Shown here: positions 7,094 to 14,096 of the stretch, in pieces | How the letters are laid out: every line of letters starts with the position of its first letter | Position numbering within the stretch: the stretch's first letter is position 1 | Origin: an uncultured Lachnospiraceae bacterium | GTDB taxonomy: Bacteria; Bacillota; Clostridia; Lachnospirales; Lachnospiraceae | NCBI GenBank assembly: GCA_902803635.1 | Contig: CADCQU010000329.1 | Coordinates: forward strand, 1-15,389 | DNA: 15,389 bases | Direction: 5' to 3' | Made by a program: the position numbers and the translations under genes | The notes under the pieces: generated by a model | What the model was told of the DNA's origin: nothing | The model's input: the letters and a program-made list of their open reading frames with translations, nothing else | Databases searched by the model: none

Positions 7094-8065
7094 CTAGATT
7101 CCTCCATTTGCCAGAAAATCATAAAACAGCGGCGTGCCCCCGGTATGCAGGAAAAGTATATTTTTTCCCTCGATTCCGTGTTCTTCAATATACGCACGCA
7201 TCCCCGCAAACGCCTTCCCGGTGTACGTGGGGTCGAGCGGAATGCCTTCCATGAGGAATGCCTCCCGGATGGTTTGGCAAATGCCCGCATCATACTGTCC
7301 GTAGCCACCGGCAAGATAGGCATCCTCCAGGCAGATTTCTCTCTCAAATCCCTCCGGAAGCGGCAAATGCGCATCCTGAAACCATGCCCGTACGCCGTCG
7401 GCAAGGATCCGGCTTCCCCTCTCCTTATCGCGGGAGACCGAGATGCCCACAATCTTCCGACCGTCGCCCGCCCGCAAATGCCCGGCGACAAGCCCGCTCT
7501 GGGTCGCGCCGGTGCCGGAGGCGTGGAAAATGTAGTCGAAAAAGACGCCCAGCTCCTCCTCCTGCCGGCAAATCTCGCTATACGCCTGTGCGTAGGCGCG
7601 GGCTGCGACGCCCTCGTTCCCCTCGCCGAGCCGGTTGCCGTAGATATAGTAGGGAACCAGCCCGCGGGACCTCGCCCGATGAAAAGCCTCGTCCACCGCC
7701 GGGGCAATCGCATTTTTCGCGCAATAGATAATCTCCGTGCCAAAAAGCCCCACGAGCCGGCTATTTGCCGTCTCCGCGTGCGTCCCGTCCGGGTCGTCCG
7801 AACAGACCATCATCGTCGGAACCCCCTCCCGGTAGCAGGCATTTGCCAGCACACGGCAAAGGTTCGAGCGGCTGTTGCCGTACATAATGAGGCAATTTGC
7901 CCCCTTCGCATTCATATCCGCAAGGAAGGCCGCCGCGATCCTCACCTTGTTCCCGCCCAGGGAAAACGGCAGAAGATCGTCCCGCTTCATATAATATTGA
8001 TTTCCCAGCAAATGCAGCGGCACGATGGGTGTCTTTGCAAATGCCCATTCCATAGCCTTGGCCAT
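7094..8065 (-). CDS. PLP-dependent enzyme of the D-cysteine desulfhydrase / ACC deaminase family
   Basis: 323 residues from ATG at 8065. Fold-type II PLP enzyme: the Schiff-base lysine is K40 in SLGGNKVR, preceded by KRDDLLPF; the GNSRSN motif follows; the phosphate-binding loop is ASGTGATQSGL; and the C-terminal HTGGTPLF is characteristic of the D-cysteine desulfhydrase/1-aminocyclopropane-1-carboxylate deaminase family. Members release ammonia or sulfide from small amino acids, but specificity varies, and operon context here (glycosyltransferase, ATP-grasp) argues against simple D-cysteine detoxification. The start is fixed by GGGAG six nt before ATG; that site lies within a terminator-like hairpin. 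A longer frame from a TTG at 8152 would run through the leader structure and is not supported. Confidence 0.88.
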   Translation of the reverse strand: MAKAMEWAFAKTPIVPLHLLGNQYYMKRDDLLPFSLGGNKVRIAAAFLADMNAKGANCLIMYGNSRSNLCRVLANACYREGVPTMMVCSDDPDGTHAETANSRLVGLFGTEIIYCAKNAIAPAVDEAFHRARSRGLVPYYIYGNRLGEGNEGVAARAYAQAYSEICRQEEELGVFFDYIFHASGTGATQSGLVAGHLRAGDGRKIVGISVSRDKERGSRILADGVRAWFQDAHLPLPEGFEREICLEDAYLAGGYGQYDAGICQTIREAFLMEGIPLDPTYTGKAFAGMRAYIEEHGIEGKNILFLHTGGTPLFYDFLANGGI

Positions 8066-8095
8066 AAAAAACTCCCGCACATCTCTGCGCGGGAG
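8066..8095 (-). terminator. Terminator-like hairpin that contains the ribosome binding site of the PLP-enzyme gene
   Basis: On the minus strand, CTCCCGCGCA pairs with TGTGCGGGAG over 10 bp (one G.U pair), closed by a GAGA (GNRA) loop, at 8072-8095. It is followed directly by six U (8066-8071) and then ATG. GGGAG in the 3' arm is also the only Shine-Dalgarno for the gene. The hairpin could stop transcription before the gene, or hide the ribosome binding site, or both. It lies 20 nt after a three-way-junction fold. Confidence 0.7.
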
Positions 8096-8115
8096 CAAAC
8101 ATGGGAAGAAGGAAT

Positions 8116-8173
8116 TTGGGGTAATGCTTATCTTGCGATAAGCCCTTCTCAAGAAAGGAGTTTACTACCCCAA
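8116..8173 (-). ncRNA. Candidate structured leader RNA (three-way junction), possible riboswitch aptamer of unknown class
   Basis: Read on the minus strand: P1 is TTGGGGTA pairing perfectly with TACCCCAA (8166-8173 with 8116-8123). P2 is CCTTTC-TTGA-GAAGG (8144-8158) with one bulged U. P3 is GCTTATC-GCAA-GATAAGC (8126-8143), 7 bp with a GNRA loop. The only unpaired junction residues are GTAAACT before P2 and AT after P3; P2 and P3 abut. GAGAAGG of P2 can alternatively pair with CCTTCTT just downstream (8107-8113), a possible switch. The element is within the leader of the PLP-enzyme operon, followed by a terminator hairpin at 8066-8095. It matches none of the riboswitch or ribozyme consensuses I know. 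Confidence 0.5.
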
Positions 8174-8180
8174 TAGCCAC

Positions 8181-8197
8181 AAAAAAGACACTTTTTT
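8181..8197. terminator. Possible weak terminator after the YARHG gene
   Basis: AAAAAAG and CTTTTTT form a 7-bp inverted repeat around a 3-nt loop, reading the same way on both strands, 38 bp after the YARHG stop. The stem is AT-rich, so termination efficiency is doubtful. I see no better terminator in the gap, and no convincing promoter either, so the next operon may depend on read-through. Confidence 0.28.
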
Positions 8198-8234
8198 CCC
8201 AATTATTTCAAACAACCGCGCAAAATATAAAAAT

Positions 8235-11200
8235 TTAGAAAATCTGATTCATCCCATGGGACTGTTCATAGGCCTGGATCATGTCCACGTTCGCCTTTGC
8301 GGTGGGCGAGAGCATGCTGTCGTCAAATTGCCCCGCCGGCACCGTGGGATGGTACCACGAGAACTGCGAGAAGTACTGGACATACTCCGGCTTGCTGAAC
8401 GTGTAACCCGCCCTCGCGTAGATTTCATTTGCAATCAGACGAATCTCCTGTGCGGACCGACCATCCAGTTCCGAAGGACTCATGAGGCGCGTGCTGCTAT
8501 CCGCAACCAGCTCGCCGCCATTTGCCTTCGCCTTGACGGCAACCTCGTTGATGGCCGCCTGCTTTTTGGCGGCTTCGGCCTCTGCGGCAGCCTTCCGGGC
8601 GGCTTCCTCCGCCGCTTTCCGGGCAGCCTCCTCCTCGGCGGCCTTCCGGGCGGCTTCCTCCGCCGCCTGACGAGCAGCTTCCTCCTCAGCGGCCTTCCGG
8701 GCGGCCTCCTCCTCGGCGGCTTTCCGAGCGGCTTCCTCCGCCGCCTGCCGAGCAGCTTCCTCCTCAGCGGCCTTCCGGGCAGCTTCCTCCTCGGCAGCCT
8801 TCCGGGCAGCTTCCTCCTCGGCGGCCTTCCGCGCAGCTTCCTCTTCCGCAGCCTTTCGGGCGGCCTCCTCCTCGGCGGCCTTCCGCGCAGCTTCCTCCTC
8901 CGGGGTCAGCGTGCTTCCAGCTGTACCCGTAGACGTATCCCCACTCGTTGTCTGTGAGACCGTGCTTTCATCACTTCCCGTGGACGTGCTCGTAGTAGTG
9001 CTCTCCGTCCCGGAAACCATGCTCGTATCACTGCTCGTCGTCCCAGAGGCCGTGCTTGTGTCAGTGCTTGTCGTCCCAGAGGCCGTACTTGTATCGGCGC
9101 TTGTCGTCCCCGAAACCGCGCTCGTATCGGTGCTTGTCGTCCCCGAAACCGCACTCGTATCGGTGTTGGAGGCCTCCGAAATCGACCGATCTATTTCCGA
9201 CGGTGTCGGTGTCAGGATGACATCCGACGAGACGGTGCTCTGCCCGCCGGAAAAGAGCTTTGTGAGCTGCCAGTTCCCGGCTGCGGGTGAGAGGAAGAAA
9301 GCCAGTGCACCGACCAAAACGCCTCCCACGATGCAGGGTGCCAGCCATTTGCGTTTCTTCTTCCCTTCCTCCTGCGGCGGTTCATCCTCGAAGAAACCCC
9401 GCATATCCTTATCCTTGTAATACGCCTCGTCCGAGTCCACGAGCCGGCCGCTCCCGTCCTCCGCAAAGTAACGGTAGCCGTCGTTCGGGGCCTTGGGCTC
9501 GTCCGTATCGGCCTCAGTAGCCTCAACCTCGGCCTGTGCCGCATCGGCCTCGAAAACTCCCGCTTCGGAAGTTCCTTCCTCAGAACCGTTTGCTTCGAGG
9601 GTTCGCTCTTCGGGTATCCCCTCTTCAGAGCTACCCGCTTCGTTCGTTCCTGCTTCGAAAGCTCCTTCTTCAAAGCTACCGGCTTCGTTCATTCCTGCTT
9701 CGGTAGTTCCTTCTTCAAAGCTACCGGCTTCGTTCGTTCCTGCTTCGGCAGCCCCTTCTTCAAAGCTACCAGCTTCGTTCGTTCCTGCTTCGGGAGTTCC
9801 TTCTTCAAAGCTACCGGCTTCGTTCGTTCCTGCTTCGGGAGTTCCTTCTTCGGTAGTTCCTTCTTCAAAGCTACCGGCTTCGTTCGTTCCTGCTTCGGAA
9901 GCTCCTTCTTCAAAGCTACCAGCTTCGTTCGTTCCTGCTTCTGGAGTTCCTTCTTCAGAGCTACCCGTTTCATTCGTTCCTGCTTCGGAAGCTCCTTCTT
10001 CAAAGCTACCGACTTCGTTCGTTCCTGCTTCGGGAGTTCCTGCTTCAAAAGCTCCGGCTTCGTAGGTTCCTTCTCCGTATGCTCCGGTTCCGGAGGTTCC
10101 TTCTCCCAAATCTTTCGCTTCGGAGGTTCCATCCTCGAAATTTCCCGCTTTGGACACTTCCGCTTCAGAAGCTCCTGCTTCATAAGTCTCTGTTTCGGTG
10201 GTTCCTGCTTCGGATGCTCCTGTCTCTAAAATCCCATCATCAGAAACTCCCGTCTCAAAAGCCCCCGCATCGGACGTTCCCGCATTGAAAGCACCTGTGT
10301 CAAAGGCCCCCGCTTCGGAAGCTGTATCCGCTGCCACCTTCGTTCCGGCCTGTGATGCAGCGAAGGCCTCGACCAACACGGCGCCTGCAGCAGCTCCTAA
10401 AATCCCCTTTTGTTCATTATCTGTATCTTTTATCTCTTCTGTATTATCTGGAGATACACTTCCGTCCGGCACATCCGCAGCCACGGCATCCGTCTGATCC
10501 GATAATCCACCCTCAGCAAGGCCTGCTCCACCGGCTGCGTCCACAATACCTTCAAGTGGCGGATTTGAACCATCCCCTGCCACCGAACCTGTTTCACCGG
10601 CTTCCTTCACGGCATTTCCATACACCGCCTCCGCATAAACGTTCTCGGCAAAGACTGCCCTACCGGCTTCATCCACAGAACCTTCAAATGGCGGATTCGA
10701 GGGATAGCCTTCCTCAGAACCCGTCTCGTCGTGCATATCTTCCGTTTTGATTCCTTCCGGCTTCGTGTAAGCAGTCTCGGCAGCATTTGCCCCGTCGGCT
10801 TCCTGCGCGGCACTCTCCGGCGTCGATTCCGCAGAATCACCTACACCAAAATCCGCCCCGACGGACACATTTGCCGTATCCGCCGCAGCGGCATTTGCCA
10901 GCAAACCGCCTCCGACAATCCCCGCCGAAATGGTGCCCGCCAGAAGCCCGCTTTGGACAATTCCTTCCTCCCCGGGTGCATCGACGATGGCTGCAATCTC
11001 CTCAGGCGAAAGACGGCCGTCAGAAGCCCCGGCAGGCGAAGCCGCATTTGCCGTCTCCTCATCCTCATAAAGCCCGCTCACGGAGTTCGTCCCACAGATT
11101 GAGCAGACAATCTCCCCTTCCGCCAGCTCACTCCCGCAAAAGACGCAGTATCTTTTATTCGGATCCTGCCGGAATGAACTTTTGTTCAACGCGCCGCAGT

Positions 11201-11270
11201 ACACGCAAAATTTCAGGTCCTCATCGATGAGGCGCCCGCAGCTCTTGCATTTCACACGCTTTCCGCTCAT
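8235..11270 (-). CDS. Large repeat-rich membrane protein: two N-terminal zinc ribbons, one membrane helix, C-terminal YARHG domain
   Basis: 1011 residues. Zinc ribbons: C8/C11/C22/C25 and C42/C45/C56/C59. Then an Ala/Gly/Glu-rich low-complexity stretch, with a partial internal duplication around residues 193 and 237 (SNPPFEG / SNPPLEG). Residues about 319-573 are acidic pentads of form xGxxE, including nine 15-residue copies at 414-553. A basic KKKRKW stretch precedes the single helix at about 643-662. After it come Thr/Ser-rich 11-residue repeats (703-757), twelve [13 protein letters not shown] repeats (791-895) and a YARHG domain (about 929-1011) containing [11 protein letters not shown] and a WYHP motif. 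The eponymous histidine is alanine here. Expected topology: ribbons and acidic repeats cytoplasmic, YARHG outside. Function unknown; zinc-ribbon/YARHG proteins are common in clostridia. ATG with AAAGGGGAA upstream, own promoter. Confidence 0.88.
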   Translation of the reverse strand: MSGKRVKCKSCGRLIDEDLKFCVYCGALNKSSFRQDPNKRYCVFCGSELAEGEIVCSICGTNSVSGLYEDEETANAASPAGASDGRLSPEEIAAIVDAPGEEGIVQSGLLAGTISAGIVGGGLLANAAAADTANVSVGADFGVGDSAESTPESAAQEADGANAAETAYTKPEGIKTEDMHDETGSEEGYPSNPPFEGSVDEAGRAVFAENVYAEAVYGNAVKEAGETGSVAGDGSNPPLEGIVDAAGGAGLAEGGLSDQTDAVAADVPDGSVSPDNTEEIKDTDNEQKGILGAAAGAVLVEAFAASQAGTKVAADTASEAGAFDTGAFNAGTSDAGAFETGVSDDGILETGASEAGTTETETYEAGASEAEVSKAGNFEDGTSEAKDLGEGTSGTGAYGEGTYEAGAFEAGTPEAGTNEVGSFEEGASEAGTNETGSSEEGTPEAGTNEAGSFEEGASEAGTNEAGSFEEGTTEEGTPEAGTNEAGSFEEGTPEAGTNEAGSFEEGAAEAGTNEAGSFEEGTTEAGMNEAGSFEEGAFEAGTNEAGSSEEGIPEERTLEANGSEEGTSEAGVFEADAAQAEVEATEADTDEPKAPNDGYRYFAEDGSGRLVDSDEAYYKDKDMRGFFEDEPPQEEGKKKRKWLAPCIVGGVLVGALAFFLSPAAGNWQLTKLFSGGQSTVSSDVILTPTPSEIDRSISEASNTDTSAVSGTTSTDTSAVSGTTSADTSTASGTTSTDTSTASGTTSSDTSMVSGTESTTTSTSTGSDESTVSQTTSGDTSTGTAGSTLTPEEEAARKAAEEEAARKAAEEEAARKAAEEEAARKAAEEEAARKAAEEEAARQAAEEAARKAAEEEAARKAAEEEAARQAAEEAARKAAEEEAARKAAEEAARKAAAEAEAAKKQAAINEVAVKAKANGGELVADSSTRLMSPSELDGRSAQEIRLIANEIYARAGYTFSKPEYVQYFSQFSWYHPTVPAGQFDDSMLSPTAKANVDMIQAYEQSHGMNQIF
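8586..8900 (-). repeat. 24-27-bp tandem repeats encoding [13 protein letters not shown] units (12 copies)
   Basis: Twelve units of 8-9 residues ([26 protein letters not shown]) in a row. The pattern predicts a long charged, alanine-rich helix that would extend the YARHG domain away from the membrane. Unit length is always a multiple of 3 bp, so gain or loss of copies keeps the reading frame. Confidence 0.9.
9000..9164 (-). repeat. 33-bp tandem repeats encoding [15 protein letters not shown] units (5 copies)
   Basis: Five 11-residue Ser/Thr-rich units (residues 703-757), continuing into degenerate copies down to about 8910. They lie just outside the membrane helix, and the composition resembles an extended cell-wall-spanning linker. 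Confidence 0.85.
9612..10031 (-). repeat. 45-bp tandem repeats encoding [19 protein letters not shown] units (9 copies), within a longer 15-bp periodicity
   Basis: Nine copies of a 15-residue unit (residues 414-553), interrupted by one extra pentad (EEGTP, 474-478). The unit is itself three pentads of form ExGxx, and degenerate pentads continue on both sides (about residues 319-573, DNA 9552-10316). Several copies are identical or nearly so at DNA level, which points to recent expansion by slippage or unequal recombination. Confidence 0.92.
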
Positions 11271-11377
11271 TCAAATTCCCCTTTTCTTTCCAAAACTCCC
11301 ACAATGCATAAACACACGGCTTGCCCTATCGTGCAAAAGTCGCTCCCCAGCTATTTGCAAATGGCAATACCTGTTCT

Positions 11378-11406
11378 ATTTTACCAGATATGTTCCGGTG
11401 CGTCAA
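11378..11406 (-). promoter_or_regulatory. Sigma-70/SigA-type promoter of the YARHG gene
   Basis: The minus strand has -35 TTGACG (11401-11406), a 17-bp spacer, and -10 TAAAAT (11378-11383) preceded by TGG, an extended -10. Transcription should start near 11371, leaving a leader of about 100 nt before the ATG at 11270. The -35 box begins only 20 bp after the stop of the restriction endonuclease gene. The leader contains the palindrome ATTTGCAAAT (11353-11362). Confidence 0.8.
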
Positions 11407-11426
11407 AATGTATTTTTCAAAAGCAA

Positions 11427-12347
11427 TTATCCTCTCGGTTCAAGAAACTTATCCCCATCCAAATGAATCATATGGTCCGGTGCCTCGGCAATCCAAACCT
11501 CAGTTTCCCACGCCAGAGATTCTGAAAATTTCTTGTATGTTCCAAAATCCGGGAATGCCGTCACAAAGATTTTTCCGGCCGTAACATTCTCTGTCATCTC
11601 CTTGATTTCAAGGAGTCGCTTCGGGTTCATTGGACCAACAGACGTAACGGCCTCAACGAAGTAAAGCCAGTTTTTGTCCACATTATAAAGAACAACATCC
11701 GGCATTTTATCGTGGAGCGTAATCGCAAAACCGATGGACTTCAACTTTTCAGCATTCTTCACCAGGTCCTTCTCAACCGTATCTCCCACATACAGGCACT
11801 CTGCATTTGGCGCAAACCGAGGAGCAAATTCCTCAAGAATAGCCTTTTGTAATTCGTTATGTTTTCCTGGCGAAAAAGCAAAATCCTGTTCATTAATCCG
11901 AACGGGCATCTTTGTCATGCGTTTTTTTGACGCATACATATCAATCAAACGGTCATGGTAGGCCAAAAAGCGTTGGAACATCGTATTTTGGTTCGTTTCG
12001 CCAACACTGCGTATAATTTCAAGCGTTTCCGCAGTCAACCTATATCGATAGTTCGGACTATTTGTCGCCTTCCCATTATCCTCGATCAAAGCCGCAGTTC
12101 GAAAAGGATGCATTGCCTGTTTGCGGAAGGTCTCGCGGCTATTTTCTGCATACGTCGTTCCATAATTTTCATTTACAAATGCAATAATATCATGAATTCG
12201 TATCCACGCATTTGTAGCATCCTGCCAAGACGTCTTCTCCGCAAGCCCTGCCATTGCCAGCAAAGACAAACAACATATATCTGCCAGCTGAGCCTTCGGC
12301 ATTCCAAGTTCCTGCAAAAGTGCCCGGACTTCCTCTACCTTACCCAT
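11427..12347 (-). CDS. Type II restriction endonuclease, BsuBI/PstI family
   Basis: 306 residues, close to BsuBI (316) and PstI (326). The N-terminal half (about 1-150) matches the helical, HTH-like domain of the family. The C-terminal catalytic half has YVGDTVEK, then MPDVVLYN with D217, KNWLYFVEAVTS with E232, TAFPDFGTY, and WETEVWIAEAPDHMIH, all close to the family consensus; D217 and E232 are the probable PD-(D/E)XK-type metal ligands. The family cuts CTGCAG; I infer that target by homology. The ATG lies inside the methyltransferase gene's last codons (8-bp overlap, ATGGGTAA), with GGAGGT 5 nt upstream, so translation is coupled. The region is AT-richer than its neighbours and carries few GCAAATG words, suggesting acquisition by transfer. 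Confidence 0.93.
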   Translation of the reverse strand: MGKVEEVRALLQELGMPKAQLADICCLSLLAMAGLAEKTSWQDATNAWIRIHDIIAFVNENYGTTYAENSRETFRKQAMHPFRTAALIEDNGKATNSPNYRYRLTAETLEIIRSVGETNQNTMFQRFLAYHDRLIDMYASKKRMTKMPVRINEQDFAFSPGKHNELQKAILEEFAPRFAPNAECLYVGDTVEKDLVKNAEKLKSIGFAITLHDKMPDVVLYNVDKNWLYFVEAVTSVGPMNPKRLLEIKEMTENVTAGKIFVTAFPDFGTYKKFSESLAWETEVWIAEAPDHMIHLDGDKFLEPRG

Positions 12348-13848
12348 AAGCTACCTCCATCACGATTTGATCGCAAGCAGGCGTAGTCAAATCTCCCGAA
12401 GCGAGCACCCGTTCGCCTATTTGTCGTATCTTTGCAAATGGCGGGACGGGAATGCTGTTAATTTCCGTGCTGTTAACCTGTGTACTTCCATTGAGAACAC
12501 GATAATACTGATCAAAAAGAGTGGAATTTAGAAGTGCATAGACCCCATATGCCGTCTGCGCGTCCATATACGAGCCATCCAAAAGATCAACATAGTTTAT
12601 CTTGTTCTGCGTTCCTATGGATGCATATTCAGGATAATCTTCTGACAAATATACCCCGCACTGGAGGCGGCGTCGCTCTTCCTTTGCTGTAAACCTCTTG
12701 CAGAAAACATAGTTTTTATTCTTCTGGATAAGTCCGGGCTTCGCATCAACAATCCAATCATATTCCTTCCCGGAAGAATGGTGATGCACCCGGCCATCCC
12801 GAATATGCTGACTGTAAAACAGAGGAACAATATGCTCCCCCGGCTCTTTACGAAGCTCATCCCACTGGCGGAAATCCACGACAATCCCAGTACGCATCCG
12901 TAAGCCCTCCTCTGGAAGGGTATGCGTATATCGATGTATTTTATGGATAACGTCCATCTCTTCCAGGCTTGTTGGCAGGAACACATATAAATCTTTTCCA
13001 GCCACAACAGACGAATAAGGGACGCAAAAGGACGTGGTCTCCTTGAAATCGTTGCTGCTTTGGCTGGAAGTCAGGTTGACAAATTCCGGCTCCTTCACCG
13101 TTTTCTTTACCTTTATAATCATGGTTTCCTGGAGTACTTCTTCTTCCTTAAAAACCTTATCCCTGCTAACGAACAAATGAATCTGCACAAGTTTTCCATT
13201 TGTCAGCAAATATTTGCGAAAATGGTGAAAATACAAACCGGAAGTCCAACTTCTCGGAATAATATACACCATTTCTGCATTATTTTTCAAATTGAACAGC
13301 GACATTGCGGCAAACAAAAAATACATGTTCGGAGCTCCATGCACGACCTCCGGCATCGCCGCAGCAGCGGCATCATTTCGCATAACACGTAAATATGGAG
13401 GATTCGCAATTATCAAATCATATTTCTTTTGCTTCTCCACCGCCAAAAAATCTTCCTTAAAATCATGCTGCTGCGAAAGAATATAATTCTCCTCCAATAG
13501 CTCATATTCCAAAGGGATTGTGGACATCTCCTGTATCCGCGCAAGGTTCTCCTGCAGAAGTGGCCGTATTTCCGTATCAATCTCATAACACGTCAAATGA
13601 ATCCGCTGAACGGAAGCCTCCAGGTTTAGCCGTTCAACCAGTGCCGCCGAAAGAATACCGCTGCCCGTCCCAGGATCCAGTATGTTGATTTCCTCCGGCA
13701 AGGAAGACAGATCAAACATTCCAGCCATGTATCGGGCTGTCTCCATAGAAGTGAAAAACTGGCCCTTTTTCTTTCGTATTGCCTTTGGCATTTCCTTCAG
13801 AAAATCTTTCGTACTCTCTATGATCCTGCAAAGAATCTCTCCAGCCAT
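12340..13848 (-). CDS. N6-adenine DNA methyltransferase of the BsuBI/PstI-type system
   Basis: 502 residues, matching M.BsuBI/M.PstI in size (about 500). Gamma-class order of motifs: motif X KKGQFFTS (about 27-34), motif I DPGTGSG (58-64) for S-adenosylmethionine binding, acidic YEID (88-91), and catalytic motif IV NPPY (149-152). The C-terminal half is the target-recognition region, with a PRSWTSG segment and a late PVPP motif. It would protect the host by methylating adenine in CTGCAG (by homology). The ATG at 13848 has AAGGAAGGG 4 nt upstream. It is the first gene of the restriction-modification pair and therefore expressed before the nuclease. No controller protein gene is visible. Confidence 0.93.
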   Translation of the reverse strand: MAGEILCRIIESTKDFLKEMPKAIRKKKGQFFTSMETARYMAGMFDLSSLPEEINILDPGTGSGILSAALVERLNLEASVQRIHLTCYEIDTEIRPLLQENLARIQEMSTIPLEYELLEENYILSQQHDFKEDFLAVEKQKKYDLIIANPPYLRVMRNDAAAAAMPEVVHGAPNMYFLFAAMSLFNLKNNAEMVYIIPRSWTSGLYFHHFRKYLLTNGKLVQIHLFVSRDKVFKEEEVLQETMIIKVKKTVKEPEFVNLTSSQSSNDFKETTSFCVPYSSVVAGKDLYVFLPTSLEEMDVIHKIHRYTHTLPEEGLRMRTGIVVDFRQWDELRKEPGEHIVPLFYSQHIRDGRVHHHSSGKEYDWIVDAKPGLIQKNKNYVFCKRFTAKEERRRLQCGVYLSEDYPEYASIGTQNKINYVDLLDGSYMDAQTAYGVYALLNSTLFDQYYRVLNGSTQVNSTEINSIPVPPFAKIRQIGERVLASGDLTTPACDQIVMEVAYG

Positions 13849-13897
13849 ATTTCCCTTCCTTTTTCTTACGGTTTCGACGTTCCACGAACATTCCCAC

Positions 13898-13954
13898 TTA
13901 CAGGTTTCTTCTGCCTTCCATGAATCTTGACGGTGCAGCTTCGTCCACCGCCAT
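13898..13954 (-). CDS. Possible 18-residue leader ORF upstream of the methyltransferase
   Basis: ATG at 13954, preceded by GAGGAA with a 7-nt spacer, opens an 18-codon frame (MAVDEAAPSRFMEGRRNL) ending in TAA at 13898, 49 bp before the methyltransferase start. The ribosome binding site is good and the position fits a leader or coupling peptide, but a frame this short can arise by chance, and I recognise no homologue. Confidence 0.22.
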   Translation of the reverse strand: MAVDEAAPSRFMEGRRNL

Positions 13955-14028
13955 CAGAAATTCCTCTATAATTTATCGGATTCAGGTGAAGCATCCCACG
14001 TTTTCCGCCGAAAATCAAGCATCAGAAC

Positions 14029-14052
14029 ACATTTTTTCGTTGGAAAAAATGT
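14029..14052. promoter_or_regulatory. Perfect 10-bp inverted repeat upstream of the restriction-modification genes
   Basis: ACATTTTTTC and GAAAAAATGT pair perfectly around the 4-nt loop GTTG. It lies in the 248-bp gap between the CobD-like gene and the methyltransferase, 1 bp from a second palindrome (14054-14068). It could be a bidirectional terminator or an operator; the A/T-rich stem with T runs on both strands fits either. Confidence 0.45.
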
Positions 14053-14053
14053 A

Positions 14054-14068
14054 AACCTAAATTAGGTT
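14054..14068. promoter_or_regulatory. 7-bp inverted repeat AACCTAA-A-TTAGGTT, possible operator
   Basis: AACCTAA and TTAGGTT are perfect inverted repeats around one base. It is 206 bp upstream of the methyltransferase ATG and about 29 bp after the CobD-like stop. Partial echoes (TTAACCTA at 14082-14089) are nearby. No regulator gene is visible in the window to bind it. Confidence 0.35.
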
Positions 14069-14096
14069 GGTAAATCCCCATTTAACCTATCCCCAA

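Noticed and set aside
8066..8152. TTG at 8152 as start of the PLP enzyme (29 extra residues)
   Set aside because: The extra residues come from the structured leader, have no family counterpart and no ribosome site; ATG at 8065 has one.
8116..8173. Known class for the three-way junction: purine riboswitch, hammerhead, twister or twister-sister ribozyme
   Set aside because: The conserved core nucleotides of these classes (purine J1-2/J2-3, CUGANGA/GAAA, twister loop residues) are missing; CGCAAG here is just a GNRA loop closing P3.
6488..8176. Plus-strand open frame of 562 codons opposite the glycosyltransferase and PLP-enzyme genes
   Set aside because: Its product is rich in Arg, His and Pro with no recognisable domain, and it is exactly antisense to two well-supported enzymes; codon bias of GC-rich genes creates such shadows.
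7761..8180. Frame of 139 codons starting GTG at 8180 across the leader into the PLP gene
   Set aside because: It overlaps the PLP-enzyme gene in another frame, has no ribosome site, and its sequence is that of the leader hairpins; a leader peptide cannot be excluded but is not supported.
9612..10031. CRISPR-like array (regular 45-bp periodicity)
   Set aside because: The whole period is conserved with no unique spacers, and it is translated in frame as a 15-residue repeat.
8256..10065. Plus-strand frames with Leu/Gly/Phe-rich or Pro/Ser-rich repeats opposite the YARHG gene
   Set aside because: Mirror images of the coding tandem repeats; no ribosome sites, and the minus-strand frame has zinc ribbons and a YARHG domain.
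9552..10316. Mycobacterial PPE/Pentapeptide_2 or A(D/N)Lxx pentapeptide-repeat domain
   Set aside because: The pentads share glycine spacing but use Glu rather than the Asn or Leu positions that define those folds; low-complexity acidic repeat is the safer description.
13849..14096. A controller (C) protein gene for the restriction-modification system
   Set aside because: No frame of suitable size with a helix-turn-helix is present between the CobD-like gene and the methyltransferase.
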